Of a DNA stretch of 39,871 nucleotides, positions 33,527 to 39,871 are shown one piece after another (within the stretch, counting starts at the first letter, position 1; the number at the start of each line of letters is the position of its first letter). The notes beneath the pieces were generated by a model. The model was not told the origin of the DNA and searched no databases. It was given only the letters and a program-made list of their open reading frames with translations. This DNA is from Nitrosomonas sp. (GTDB lineage Bacteria; Pseudomonadota; Gammaproteobacteria; Burkholderiales; Nitrosomonadaceae), in assembly GCF_022842015.1 (NCBI RefSeq), contig NZ_JALHQJ010000025.1, positions 1 through 39,871 of the forward strand, given 5' to 3'. Position numbers and translations under genes: made by a program.

Positions 33527-34726
33527 TTAAAAACTCTCATTCCCTGTTGGTTCGATAGATTTGACGCCGTTCATGTCGTGCCTAAGATTAGCAATGGACG
33601 TATAAACGACTTTCCGGATTCGATTGATGCCACCGAGCGGGCGATGTTCAGGTACAGTATGCCAAGGTGTGTACGAAATATTTTCGCAGAATTTACGCTG
33701 CTCCGGCTTATCAAAAGCCTGCTGAGGAATCGTGATAGTTGCGACCTGAAAAAAAGGTGACACGCTTTCCTCCCACTCACTTGTGGCCATCTCGACACTA
33801 AGCTTATCCTCCTCTACTGAACCGGCATCTCGCGTCTGAATCAAAAATTCGAAACAAGCATCATTGGTGCTGAGATGTTGTTTCATTGCCGTGCGCAGGT
33901 AATTGGAATCCTGAAACTGAGCTTCATTGGGAACGTTATCCACCTGACTACAAGGTTTGGCTGAATATTTCATTGCACGGCGGTCCGATCCTGAGCCAAG
34001 TTGATAAGGCACTGCCGACCAGTAACGCGTATAGAGTGGATTGGCAATCTTTTTACTGTTGATCTTTACTGCAATAATTGATCCCTCAATGCCAAGCGAG
34101 AGAGGTGCAGACAATTGACGCAAAAGATTTGAGCTGCTGAGCGACTGAATGAGGCTTAAATATTTTTGCGGATCATTGATGAAAAATACAGGATGAGTAA
34201 TCATTAAGAAATCTTGTGTGCTGCTCTCATCCGACAGAAGTTTTTCTCCGGGGATTCCCATCAATTTTATTGACATACCGCGCCCATCACCTTCTTTGTC
34301 TTCACGAGATGGATCGCTGTCGCTATTTGAAAAACGAATCCAGGCCTTATAATGTGCGCCGGCCTGGAAGACACCGCGCTGATGTTCGTCCTGAAGCGTT
34401 TCATTAACTCTAAAATCCGCCAGCACACAGCCGTGCGCTTTGGAATGAACATGACGAAGCGCAGGAAGATTATTTGAATAACGCGACCTGATCGTTTGCT
34501 CAATGCTCTCCTTAATAGCCAGCGTTGCAGCTTGTTCATCTGGCCAGAGCGACTCACCAAGCTCTGCGTCATATTCGATATCACTGCCTGGTGCCAATTG
34601 ATTGCTGGTAAGCGTTGTCTCCGCCACCAAGCTTTCCGATGGAGCATTGCAAGCAGTGAGAAGCATTAAAGATGATAGAAATACCGCAAGATTTAGAAAG
34701 AATGAGTGGAAAGGCAATGAATGCAT
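33527..34726 (-). CDS. SrpA-like heme catalase-fold lipoprotein
   Basis: 399 aa from ATG 34726. Lipoprotein signal peptide ends with LLTAC (Cys about 26). The body has the catalase-like fold: the CVLADFRV strand near the N terminus, KAWIRFSNSDSDPSREDKEGDGRGMSIKLMG, the DFLMITHPVFFINDP motif and the C-terminal SYTPWHTVPEHRPLGGINRIRKVVYTSIANLR. It is shorter than classical catalases and lacks their usual C-terminal region. Such SrpA-type proteins bind heme and act in peroxide or lipid-hydroperoxide chemistry. The dyad site at 34860-34881 lies 134 bp upstream. Confidence 0.75.
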   Translation of the reverse strand: MHSLPFHSFFLNLAVFLSSLMLLTACNAPSESLVAETTLTSNQLAPGSDIEYDAELGESLWPDEQAATLAIKESIEQTIRSRYSNNLPALRHVHSKAHGCVLADFRVNETLQDEHQRGVFQAGAHYKAWIRFSNSDSDPSREDKEGDGRGMSIKLMGIPGEKLLSDESSTQDFLMITHPVFFINDPQKYLSLIQSLSSSNLLRQLSAPLSLGIEGSIIAVKINSKKIANPLYTRYWSAVPYQLGSGSDRRAMKYSAKPCSQVDNVPNEAQFQDSNYLRTAMKQHLSTNDACFEFLIQTRDAGSVEEDKLSVEMATSEWEESVSPFFQVATITIPQQAFDKPEQRKFCENISYTPWHTVPEHRPLGGINRIRKVVYTSIANLRHDMNGVKSIEPTGNESF

Positions 34727-34859
34727 AACAGCCTCATATAAAAATAGAATGGTTGCTCGAACTAACTGAGATTTATTGGCCTGCAATCACCTAGCATTAT
34801 TCAGGCATGAAGCAAAATAATTTTTGACTGGCTAAAAGTATTACAGGAATCAGTTGTCT

Positions 34860-34881
34860 GGTATGTACGATGTCACACAAA
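34860..34881 (-). promoter_or_regulatory. Crp/Fnr-type dyad, site 2
   Basis: Minus-strand core TGTGTG-ACAT-CGTACA with flanks TT and TACC, identical to the others at most positions. A -10-like TAATAC follows after 16 bp (or AATACT after 17), placing the dyad centre near -41. Upstream of the SrpA-like gene. Confidence 0.6.
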
Positions 34882-34918
34882 TAGTAACTAGCAGTGAATC
34901 ACCACGCTAATCTGTCTG

Positions 34919-35662
34919 CTATTCAGAAATTTTTTTGTACAGCTTGATTGGCTCGGCTCGTTTTTTTCGCATGCGAAGATTGAGCATCTCTACTGTAACG
35001 GAAAAAGCCATCGCAAAATAAATGTAGCCCTTCGGCACATGTACGCCAAACCCTTCCACCATGAGTGTAACACCCACCAAAATAAGAAAAGAAAGCGCCA
35101 GTATTTTGATCGTAGGATGCTCATCCACAAAATCACCAATCGTTTTTGCCGCCACTAGCATCACCATTACTGCCAAAATGATGGCAATCGCCATGAGAGA
35201 AACTTCATCAACCAATCCCACTGCCGTAATGACTGAATCCAGTGAAAATACAATATCCAAAATTGCAATTTGAAGCAAAACCATCCCTATGCTGGAAACC
35301 ACCACATTAGGTCCCTGCTCCTCCACTCCTTCCAAACTATTGTGGATCTCATGTGTCGCTTTGGCAATTAGAAACAAACCGCCCCCGACCAGAATCACGT
35401 CACGCCCTGAAATCGCATAAGCAAACACCGTAACCCATGGTTCGGTTAATCCCATGACCCAGGAAATTGAAAATAGCAATGCTAAGCGCGCTATCATGGC
35501 AAGACCGAGCCCCATTCTTCTGGCAAAAGCTCGCTGCTTCTCAGGAAGCCGTCCAACAAGAATGGAGATAAAGATAATGTTGTCGATTCCCAGAACAATT
35601 TCTAAAGCGGTTAGTGTACCTAACGCGATCCAAGCTTCAGGACTTGCCAGCCATTCAAACAC
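34919..35662 (-). CDS. TerC-family membrane protein
   Basis: 247 aa, seven or so membrane segments. The family motif EIVLGIDNIIFISILVGRLP (with the buried acidic residues) is near the N terminus, and the second acidic repeat FSLDSVITAVGLVDEV is at the middle. TerC proteins are linked to tellurite resistance and to metal (Mn2+) export or loading of secreted proteins. No other ter genes are here; the gene is alone in a block of stress and envelope genes. The C-terminal MRKKRAEPIKLYKKISE is basic and cytosolic. Confidence 0.9.
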   Translation of the reverse strand: MFEWLASPEAWIALGTLTALEIVLGIDNIIFISILVGRLPEKQRAFARRMGLGLAMIARLALLFSISWVMGLTEPWVTVFAYAISGRDVILVGGGLFLIAKATHEIHNSLEGVEEQGPNVVVSSIGMVLLQIAILDIVFSLDSVITAVGLVDEVSLMAIAIILAVMVMLVAAKTIGDFVDEHPTIKILALSFLILVGVTLMVEGFGVHVPKGYIYFAMAFSVTVEMLNLRMRKKRAEPIKLYKKISE

Positions 35663-35733
35663 AAGATCTCCTATCTCTTTCTTTTATTGTTCATGGAGGC
35701 ACAAGATCGATGAGAGTGGATTTTTCATATATG

Positions 35734-36210
35734 TCAGCTTCCTTCGACTGACAACCAAAGCCAGCGTATCAAAAGAAAACCTAACATACCGATAAAAACT
35801 ACCCCGCTAAATACCACAAGCCCCATTATTGCAACAAAAAAACGACTGTGCGTTACTGTTTTTTCTGGTTGCTCGAGATATTCATTAAGCAGCTCAACAT
35901 TACGTTGATTAGCTTTCCACATGAAATCTGAAACATCTCCTAAAACAGGAATTATTCCCAAAATTGCATCTAATCCAATATTGAAAGCCATCTTCAGAAG
36001 AATTGACTTGGGGACACCCATTTGAGCGGCCTGTGTCAGAATGTGACTGGAAATTACCGCCCCTGCAGCATCCCCGATTCCGGGAATCAATCCAATCAGG
36101 CCATCCAGACCGAATCGTATTTGCGTTCCTGGAATGCGGAAAGTGCTGTCTAATAGCCATGCTAATCGATTCAGCTTATCTTTTGATTGCTCAATTTCAA
36201 TTTTATTCAT
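35734..36210 (-). CDS. DUF4112 membrane protein
   Basis: 158 aa. The DUF4112 signature is clear: LAWLLDSTFRIPGTQIRFGL, the GLIGLIPGIGDAAGAVIS motif, and its echo ILGIIPVLGDVSDFMWKA. There are two short hydrophobic stretches in the core and a C-terminal membrane segment (FFVAIMGLVVFSGVVFIGMLGFLL). Function unknown. It lies between the TerC gene and a small lipoprotein gene, all on the minus strand. Confidence 0.85.
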   Translation of the reverse strand: MNKIEIEQSKDKLNRLAWLLDSTFRIPGTQIRFGLDGLIGLIPGIGDAAGAVISSHILTQAAQMGVPKSILLKMAFNIGLDAILGIIPVLGDVSDFMWKANQRNVELLNEYLEQPEKTVTHSRFFVAIMGLVVFSGVVFIGMLGFLLIRWLWLSVEGS

Positions 36211-36296
36211 TTTATCTTATGGTTAAAACATGAAAAATAGTAAGCGATAAAATTTCCTGTGATAAACTTGAATCAACATGGAGCTATTATTTATTG

Positions 36297-36485
36297 TTAA
36301 TAACGATCAGTGGCATCTTCAATCTTATCACCAGCATCCTCAATAGCACCACTCACTGTATCTTTGGTATTTTCCACACCGCGGTCTATTTTTTCACCTG
36401 CTTGCTCGGCAGGGCCTTGTTTTTCACAGCCTGCAAGCATTAAGGATGCCGCAATCAGGAAAGCTGATAAAATTATTTTGTTCAT
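36297..36485 (-). CDS. Small lipoprotein, acidic helix
   Basis: 62 aa from ATG 36485 (AGGTG about 6 bp upstream; a GTG 9 bp earlier is less favourable). Signal peptide with lipobox LAGC (Cys about 20), then an acidic helical mature part (AGEKIDRGVENTKDTVSGAIEDAGDKIEDA) with repeated heptad-like spacing typical of small entericidin-like or stress lipoproteins. No confident family. Confidence 0.6.
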   Translation of the reverse strand: MNKIILSAFLIAASLMLAGCEKQGPAEQAGEKIDRGVENTKDTVSGAIEDAGDKIEDATDRY

Positions 36486-36570
36486 GTAATACACCTCATA
36501 TAAAGTTAATTTACTTGTTGCTTTAAAAAAATTACTGTAAAAGTCTTTTCCAGAGACTTCTGCAAAAATA

Positions 36571-36858
36571 TCACTTAAATCTGGAAGCAGCCGATTTCAG
36601 CGCACCACTCAGAGAATCCCACGCACTCTCAGCACCAGCCTTGAGGTCTTCCCAGGCATCCTCACTGGCTTCCTTAAGTTCAGAAAGCTTCCCGTCTAAG
36701 TTTGCTTGCTTGGATTTTAACTCTTCAATTTGTTTGTAATATTCAATTTGCGCATTAGCTTCTGCTTTATCTGCCTTTGCCTTGAGTTTATCGATCTCTG
36801 CAGCACATTCATCCAACTGCGCCTGCAGTTTCTTTTCGTAGGCTTCTTTCATGCTCAT
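36571..36858 (-). CDS. Coiled-coil protein, 95 aa
   Basis: 95 aa, no signal peptide. Nearly all charged helix with heptads (KLQAQLDECAAEIDKLKAKA, then KQIEELKSKQANLDGKLSELK) and an amphipathic tail (AWEDLKAGAESAWDSLSGAL). AGGGGAT lies about 4-10 bp upstream of the ATG at 36858. Similar small coiled-coil proteins accompany CsbD and stress genes in several proteobacteria; function unknown. Confidence 0.65.
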   Translation of the reverse strand: MSMKEAYEKKLQAQLDECAAEIDKLKAKADKAEANAQIEYYKQIEELKSKQANLDGKLSELKEASEDAWEDLKAGAESAWDSLSGALKSAASRFK

Positions 36859-36907
36859 GATTATCCCCTATTTTGTATGTTCTATACTGAGCTTGTGTTG
36901 AGTTCAG

Positions 36908-36945
36908 CTCGAATCTAAATTGATAGTTATCAATTTAGATTCGAG
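36908..36945. repeat. Perfect 18-bp inverted repeat with 2-nt centre
   Basis: CTCGAATCTAAATTGATA is followed by GT and its exact reverse complement, 38 bp in all. It lies between the coiled-coil gene (start 36858) and the stop of the upstream repeat-rich secreted protein gene (36981), both minus strand. No U-tract, so either an operator for the coiled-coil gene or a 3' hairpin of the upstream gene. Confidence 0.6.
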
Positions 36946-36980
36946 TTTAAGTCTGGGCTGGTTGCATTGCAACCATAGAA

Positions 36981-37283
36981 TTAATAACCATCCCTGACTT
37001 TATCTGCACGATCTTCTATTCTATCGGCTTGATCTTCGGCTGACCCTCTAAGCTGATCCGCGCGATCCTCCATTCTGTCGGCTTGATTCTCGCGCAACTC
37101 TTCCATTTCTTCTTTTGCATCTTCATCGGCTTCTCTTATCTGATCGGCTTTATCTTCCAATCTGTCAGCCCGCGTTTCTGCATCATCCATTCTTTGAACT
37201 GCACTTTGCGAATAACCCTGGGGCGAAACAATAACCAATAGAAAAGCGCTTAAAGCCAAAATTGTTTTGATTAAATTATTCAT
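36981..37283 (-). CDS. Secreted Asp/Glu/Arg-repeat protein
   Basis: 100 aa. Signal peptide (about 1-25, LSAFLLVIVSPQGYSQ) and a mature part made of an imperfect repeat of the type RxDRLEDKADQIR (three to four copies: RADRLEDKADQ, QADRMEDRADQ, QADRIEDRADK). High charge and no Cys suggest a disordered or single-helix periplasmic protein, possibly ion- or membrane-stress related. It lies 30 bp after the first CsbD gene, so both may be one transcript. Confidence 0.65.
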   Translation of the reverse strand: MNNLIKTILALSAFLLVIVSPQGYSQSAVQRMDDAETRADRLEDKADQIREADEDAKEEMEELRENQADRMEDRADQLRGSAEDQADRIEDRADKVRDGY

Positions 37284-37313
37284 CTCAAATCTCCATCTTA
37301 TAAGAATGCTGTT

Positions 37314-37511
37314 TCAATTATGTTTGCAAAAATCATCAACTTGCTTTTCTGCTTCTTCTTTGGCAATGCCGTATCTTTCCTGGATTCTGCCAACCAACTC
37401 TTCACGCTTTCCTTCGATAATATCCAAATCATCATTAGTTAACTCGCCCCATTGCTGCTGCGCTTTGCCTTTAACTTGTGCCCAGTTTCCTTTGATTTGA
37501 TCCCAATTCAT
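37314..37511 (-). CDS. CsbD-family stress protein (copy 1)
   Basis: 65 aa. The CsbD hallmark is complete: MNWDQIKGNWAQVKGKAQ, then GELTNDDLDIIEGKREEL and QERYGIAKEEAEKQVDDF. CsbD-like proteins are abundant small helical proteins induced by general stress in many bacteria; biochemical role unclear. Copy 2 (38409-38609) is about 85% identical. Followed by the secreted repeat protein, 30 bp away, and preceded on its strand by the DUF1328 gene (111 bp away), so one transcription unit from site 3 is possible. Confidence 0.92.
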   Translation of the reverse strand: MNWDQIKGNWAQVKGKAQQQWGELTNDDLDIIEGKREELVGRIQERYGIAKEEAEKQVDDFCKHN

Positions 37512-37622
37512 AATAAAACTCCTTTTATTAAAATTATGCTAAATGCATTTACAAAATTAGTACTTTAAATTGCTTATATAAAAAATTATATTTTCATCCA
37601 CCGATTTATCACAATTTCAAAG

Positions 37623-37790
37623 TCATACAGGCGGCGGACGTCGGCCTAGTACCCAGAATACAATCGCTAAAATAACGCCGATAACAAATAAAATCCAAGC
37701 CATTTCCATAGCCATGCCTGCGACACCAGTAATGCCTAGTAGGGCTGCAATTATTGCTATGACTAAGAAAGTAATCGCCAAATTTATCAT
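37623..37790 (-). CDS. DUF1328-family small membrane protein
   Basis: 55 aa, ATG 37790 with AAGGAG about 8 bp upstream, stop 37623-37625. Two membrane segments and the family hallmark LAITFLVIAIIAALLGITG and the C-terminal GRRPPPV. Similar to E. coli YtjA. DUF1328 proteins are co-regulated with CsbD-like and other stress genes in many proteobacteria; function unknown. Dyad site 3 lies 150 bp upstream. Confidence 0.85.
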   Translation of the reverse strand: MINLAITFLVIAIIAALLGITGVAGMAMEMAWILFVIGVILAIVFWVLGRRPPPV

Positions 37791-37939
37791 AAGGTTTCTC
37801 CTTGTTTATGATTCCAGATTAGTACATTAACTCAGCACATCAACCTAGAAATGTATGTTCAGAAGTATTGGTACTCCTGACCGATTGTGTCACGCACTTG
37901 AAGCGTTACATAGGTCATACTACAGTAGGAGTTTTCACT

Positions 37940-37961
37940 GGTATGTGCGATCACACACAAA
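37940..37961 (-). promoter_or_regulatory. Crp/Fnr-type dyad, site 3
   Basis: Minus-strand core TGTGTG-TGAT-CGCACA with flanks TT and TACC. A -10-like TAGTAT follows exactly 17 bp after the motif, so the dyad centre is near -41.5. Upstream of DUF1328, and possibly of CsbD copy 1 as one unit. Confidence 0.65.
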
Positions 37962-38124
37962 GCGCTAAGTTATACAAAACTCTCTGATCGACTCTGAGAT
38001 CAGCTTCGGTTCATTGTCATTCAGAGTAAACTACAAACAAAAACGATGATGAGAAAAATGATCCCACTGAAAACAGCTCTGGAAAACGAGGCGGAATATC
38101 GGAAATAAATATCCAAATAAAGCA

Positions 38125-38200
38125 CCCCGCCGCAAGCAGCGGGGTATTAACCGCGCTCTTCAACCTGCTGGTTTTCAACCAGCTTTCGCCCCAAGGGGCG
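38125..38200. repeat. Cluster of three GC-rich hairpins
   Basis: CCCCGC/GCGGGG with an 8-nt loop (38125-38144); GCTGGTT/AACCAGC with a 3-nt loop (38167-38183); CGCCCC/GGGGCG with a 2-nt loop (38187-38200). The outer hairpins are followed by the similar GGGGTATTAACC and GGGGAATTTAACCC. Such repeats suggest REP-like palindromes or the ends of a lost IS200/IS605-type element; no transposase remains. Roles as terminators for minus-strand genes are also possible. Confidence 0.45.
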
Positions 38201-38348
38201 GGGAATTTAACCCGAAGAGATTAAAGAAAAGGTTTGCGAAGTGCTGGAGGATCTCTAAGCTAGCAGATTTGGTTGCGAGAAGATGTTGCTGTTATTAATA
38301 CAGCGCTCTGATAGCTGATGAGGTAAATTACTCGAGTATTTAATTTTC

Positions 38349-38387
38349 CCGATTACAGAGCTAATAAAACCTTAGCCCTGTAATCGG
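38349..38387 (-). terminator. Composite hairpin past CsbD copy 2
   Basis: CCGATTACAG/CTGTAATCGG is a perfect 10-bp outer stem and GCTAA/TTAGC an inner 5-bp stem, separated by single-base mismatches, all in 39 bp starting 22 bp past the minus-strand CsbD stop. No U-run, so it is a likely 3' end or RNA-stabilising structure rather than a classic terminator. Confidence 0.45.
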
Positions 38388-38408
38388 AGCGGTGTTTAAC
38401 TAACTCAG

Positions 38409-38609
38409 TTAGTCACATTTTTTGCAAAAATCATCAACTTGTTTTTCAGCTTCCTCTTTTGCAATTCCATATCTTTCTTGAACTTTACCCACGAATTCCT
38501 CGCGCCTGCCTTCGATTACGTCCAGGTCATCATTAGTTAATTTACCCCATTGTTGTTGCGCTTTACCTTTAACTTGCGTCCAATTTCCTTTGATTTGATC
38601 CCAGTTCAT
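38409..38609 (-). CDS. CsbD-family stress protein (copy 2)
   Basis: 66 aa, about 85% identical to copy 1 at 37314-37511: differences are conservative (Ala to Thr, Glu to Lys, Ile to Val, the C terminus CKKCD rather than CKHN). The core MNWDQIKGNWTQVKGKAQ is unchanged. It has an AAGGAG ribosome site. Dyad site 4 lies 105 bp upstream. The pair appears to be a duplication, with DUF1328 between them, each copy having its own putative promoter. Confidence 0.92.
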   Translation of the reverse strand: MNWDQIKGNWTQVKGKAQQQWGKLTNDDLDVIEGRREEFVGKVQERYGIAKEEAEKQVDDFCKKCD

Positions 38610-38713
38610 AATTAATTCTCCTTAGTAAGTTTTGAATTTCATTAATGTGATGATCAGAACATTGAACTATTTTCCTCATCATCATTTTTTAAATTATCTG
38701 TTGAAAAAGAATC

Positions 38714-38735
38714 TGTATGTACGATAGCCAACATT
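38714..38735 (-). promoter_or_regulatory. Crp/Fnr-type dyad, site 4 (weakest)
   Basis: Minus-strand core TGTTGG-CTAT-CGTACA with a downstream TACA. The right half matches fully; the left half is degenerate. A -10-like TAATTT follows exactly 17 bp past the motif. Upstream of CsbD copy 2. Confidence 0.45.
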
Positions 38736-38808
38736 TAAAAATTTCTTTATTCGAATCTAACTAAGCAATGTGACTTTTTTGAAAATACCAACGCATAAAT
38801 TTTGCCTG

Positions 38809-38830
38809 TTTGTGAGGTGGCGCACAGACG
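38809..38830 (+). promoter_or_regulatory. Crp/Fnr-type dyad, site 5
   Basis: Plus-strand core TGTGAG-GTGG-CGCACA, preceded by TT. Orientation with respect to its gene (38886) is the same as in sites 1-4. A weak CACTAT follows after 17 bp and a better TATAAA after 20 bp, so the promoter geometry is less certain here. Confidence 0.45.
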
Positions 38831-38885
38831 GAGAGAAAAATTCAACGCACTATAAAAATCCTATTAATCAAAAAGGAGCAATATT

Positions 38886-39182
38886 ATGATTCAAGGAAAA
38901 AAATCAACCCTGGCGCTTATTATTAGTGCGGCATTTTTATTAACAAGCATGCATGTATTTGCTGATTATTCTCAAACTCAAAATAAAATTGATGATAAAG
39001 AGAATTCACCTAAGCAAGTACAACCCCATTCTTCATCCAGCAAGAAAGATGATGGTAATAAAGAACATCAAAGCTCTTCCGAAAAACGGGATGTTACATC
39101 AGGGGGGCCGCGCGAGGATGGCGCACGTGAGACTACCTTAGGAAAGCCAAGTGAAGAAGGTACTAAGAAAGGCGCTTATTAG
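38886..39182 (+). CDS. Secreted hydrophilic protein
   Basis: 98 aa. Signal peptide (about 1-27, LALIISAAFLLTSMHVFADY) and a mature part that is Ser/Lys/Asp/Gly rich and very polar (SSSSKKDDGNKEHQSSSEKR), likely disordered. AAGGAG about 7 bp upstream. No family recognised. A terminator follows at 39220-39257. Dyad site 5 lies 56 bp upstream of the start codon. Confidence 0.65.
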   Translation: MIQGKKSTLALIISAAFLLTSMHVFADYSQTQNKIDDKENSPKQVQPHSSSSKKDDGNKEHQSSSEKRDVTSGGPREDGARETTLGKPSEEGTKKGAY

Positions 39183-39619
39183 TCAAAACTAAAACAAAAT
39201 AAGTGACTTCTATATTATGAAGGTGCTCAACGTCCTCGCTGTCGTTGAGCACCTTTTATATTCATAAAATGATATCAGCACTCGCGAACCACGAACCGCA
39301 GCCCTCCATGAATCTAATTGAGGCGTGTCTTTAATTAGCATTTTCTTTCGCTTCCTACCTGAATCAACAGATCTACGACAAGATTTCATACACTGCTCGC
39401 ATAAATGCCATTGCTTTACATCAAAAGACCCTTCCACACACCAGCACTAAAAAATTATCCTATCCAAAAATGACTCGCTCCGTTTACTGACAACAAACGT
39501 TCTTATTGCTGATTTGAAATGCTAGCCAAATAAATTGGGGACTGCATACGCAAATCACAGCTGACAAAAAAGCTGATAGAGTTATAGCATGTCGTTCTAA
39601 AGTGTTCGGAAAGGATTAA
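39183..39619. other. Region without a gene, except the terminator at 39220-39257
   Basis: A minus-strand open frame of 75 codons (39210-39437) starts without a ribosome site and shows no family, apart from a CEQC-type pair; it is not called. No other features seen before the PAS-like fragment at 39620. Confidence 0.4.
39220..39257 (+). terminator. Rho-independent terminator after the 98-aa gene
   Basis: AAGGTGCTCAACG and CGTTGAGCACCTT form a perfect 13-bp stem around a 10-nt loop, followed by TT. It starts about 38 bp past the stop codon of the 98-aa secreted protein gene. A long, stable stem with a short U-run. Confidence 0.7.
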
Positions 39620-39706
39620 ATGAAAAAAAGCACATCAGGATTTCCAGATATAAATTTCCGAAAAATTTTCAACACAAGCCTTGATGCTATTTTTATGGCT
39701 ATGTAA
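39620..39706 (+). pseudogene. 5' fragment of a PAS-domain sensor gene, apparently cut by the IS
   Basis: ATG 39620 with AAGGA 5 bp upstream opens a 28-codon frame, ending NFRKIFNTSLDAIFMAM then TAA. The tail matches the start of a PAS domain (FRKIFNTSLDAIFMA usually continues with D). The match breaks after A, just 60 bp before the IS1595-type transposase start. So the ATG and its signal are those of an intact gene, but the rest has been displaced by the insertion and should lie beyond the IS, outside this window. Confidence 0.5.
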
Positions 39707-39761
39707 CAATTAATTATTGAATTGTTTGTCCAACGTGCATTGAGATATAGAAGTGTGCACA

Positions 39762-39871
39762 ATGAAATCAACGGAATTCAAAGCATGGATGGAATTGATT
39801 GAACGCATGAGTCGTAATCAGCGAGACAAACTCCGAAAAAGGTTGGAAGGAAAAGAGAATACTGATGAAGT
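39762..39871 (+). mobile_element. IS1595-type transposase, N-terminal part (runs off the window)
   Basis: ATG 39762 opens a frame to the window edge (36 codons). The start, FKAWMELIERMSRNQRDKLR, matches the short helix-rich N terminus of IS1595/ISXO2-like transposases, which precedes a zinc ribbon and DDE domain. The left end of the element is inferred at about 39700, where a PAS gene is broken. The terminal repeat was not recognised, and the right end is outside the window. Confidence 0.55.

Larger units (their letters stand above)
37791..38408. other. 618-bp region with site 3 and multiple hairpins
   Basis: Between the DUF1328 gene start and the stop of CsbD copy 2 (both minus). Holds dyad site 3 (37940-37961), three GC-rich hairpins (38125-38200) and one composite hairpin (38349-38387). 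No gene with a ribosome site. A 15-codon segment (PEEIKEKVCEVLEDL, 38212-38259) lies between two stops and could be a gene remnant, but there is nothing to name it by. Confidence 0.5.

Noticed and set aside
39210..39437. Minus-strand 75-codon open frame with a CEQC pair
   Set aside because: No ribosome site, no family match, and it overlaps the terminator of the neighbouring gene.

Overview
The window looks like chromosome of a betaproteobacterium, most likely an ammonia oxidiser of the Nitrosomonadaceae. This is inferred from gene content: tolB-pal-cpoB-queE-queC order, a PEP-CTERM protein, several di-heme c-type cytochromes and CsbD/DUF1328/YqjD-type stress proteins. No rRNA, tRNA or CRISPR array was seen.

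Layout. (1) 1-3051: end of tolB, then pal and cpoB (cell-envelope Tol-Pal system) and queE-queC (queuosine precursor synthesis). (2) 3055-4816, minus strand: three small exported proteins (Spy-like, TraT-like lipoprotein, Gly/Tyr-rich protein). (3) 5360-11278: a tight four-gene operon encoding a Cys-rich TackOD1-type protein with a degenerate GGDEF-like C terminus, a membrane GT2 polysaccharide synthase, a TolC-like outer-membrane factor fused to a GH18-like domain, and an HlyD-type adaptor. It reads as a self-contained synthase-dependent exopolysaccharide machine with an unusual outer-membrane/hydrolase fusion. (4) 11378-22910: a histidine phosphatase, a TatT-like TPR protein, mfd, an antitoxin whose RelE-like toxin partner is frameshifted, an M20 amidohydrolase, a Stf0-like sulfotransferase, a SleB-like cell wall hydrolase, a glycine-zipper protein and a di-heme peroxidase with a His/Met-rich N terminus. 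(5) 22932-30668: a PEP-CTERM protein, two tiny lipoproteins, a RoxA-like di-heme cytochrome next to a cytochrome P450, a stand-alone MEDS protein and a Crp/Fnr regulator. (6) 30981-39182: a dense block of small envelope and stress genes: YqjE-like and YqjD-like proteins, a 25-aa membrane peptide, AI-2E permease, SrpA-like catalase, TerC, DUF4112, small lipoprotein, coiled-coil proteins, DUF1328 and two CsbD paralogues. (7) 39620-39871: an apparent PAS gene broken by an IS1595-type element that runs off the window.

Two points deserve most attention. First, the exopolysaccharide operon of region 3. Second, in region 6 five copies of a dyad of Crp/Fnr geometry, TGTGYG-N4-CGYACA, lie upstream of separate stress transcription units in the same orientation. 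In most of them a -10-like hexamer follows the motif by about 17 bp, which puts the dyad centre near -41.5, the classical class II activator position. The Crp/Fnr gene at 29925-30668 is the obvious candidate regulator, but this link is inference.
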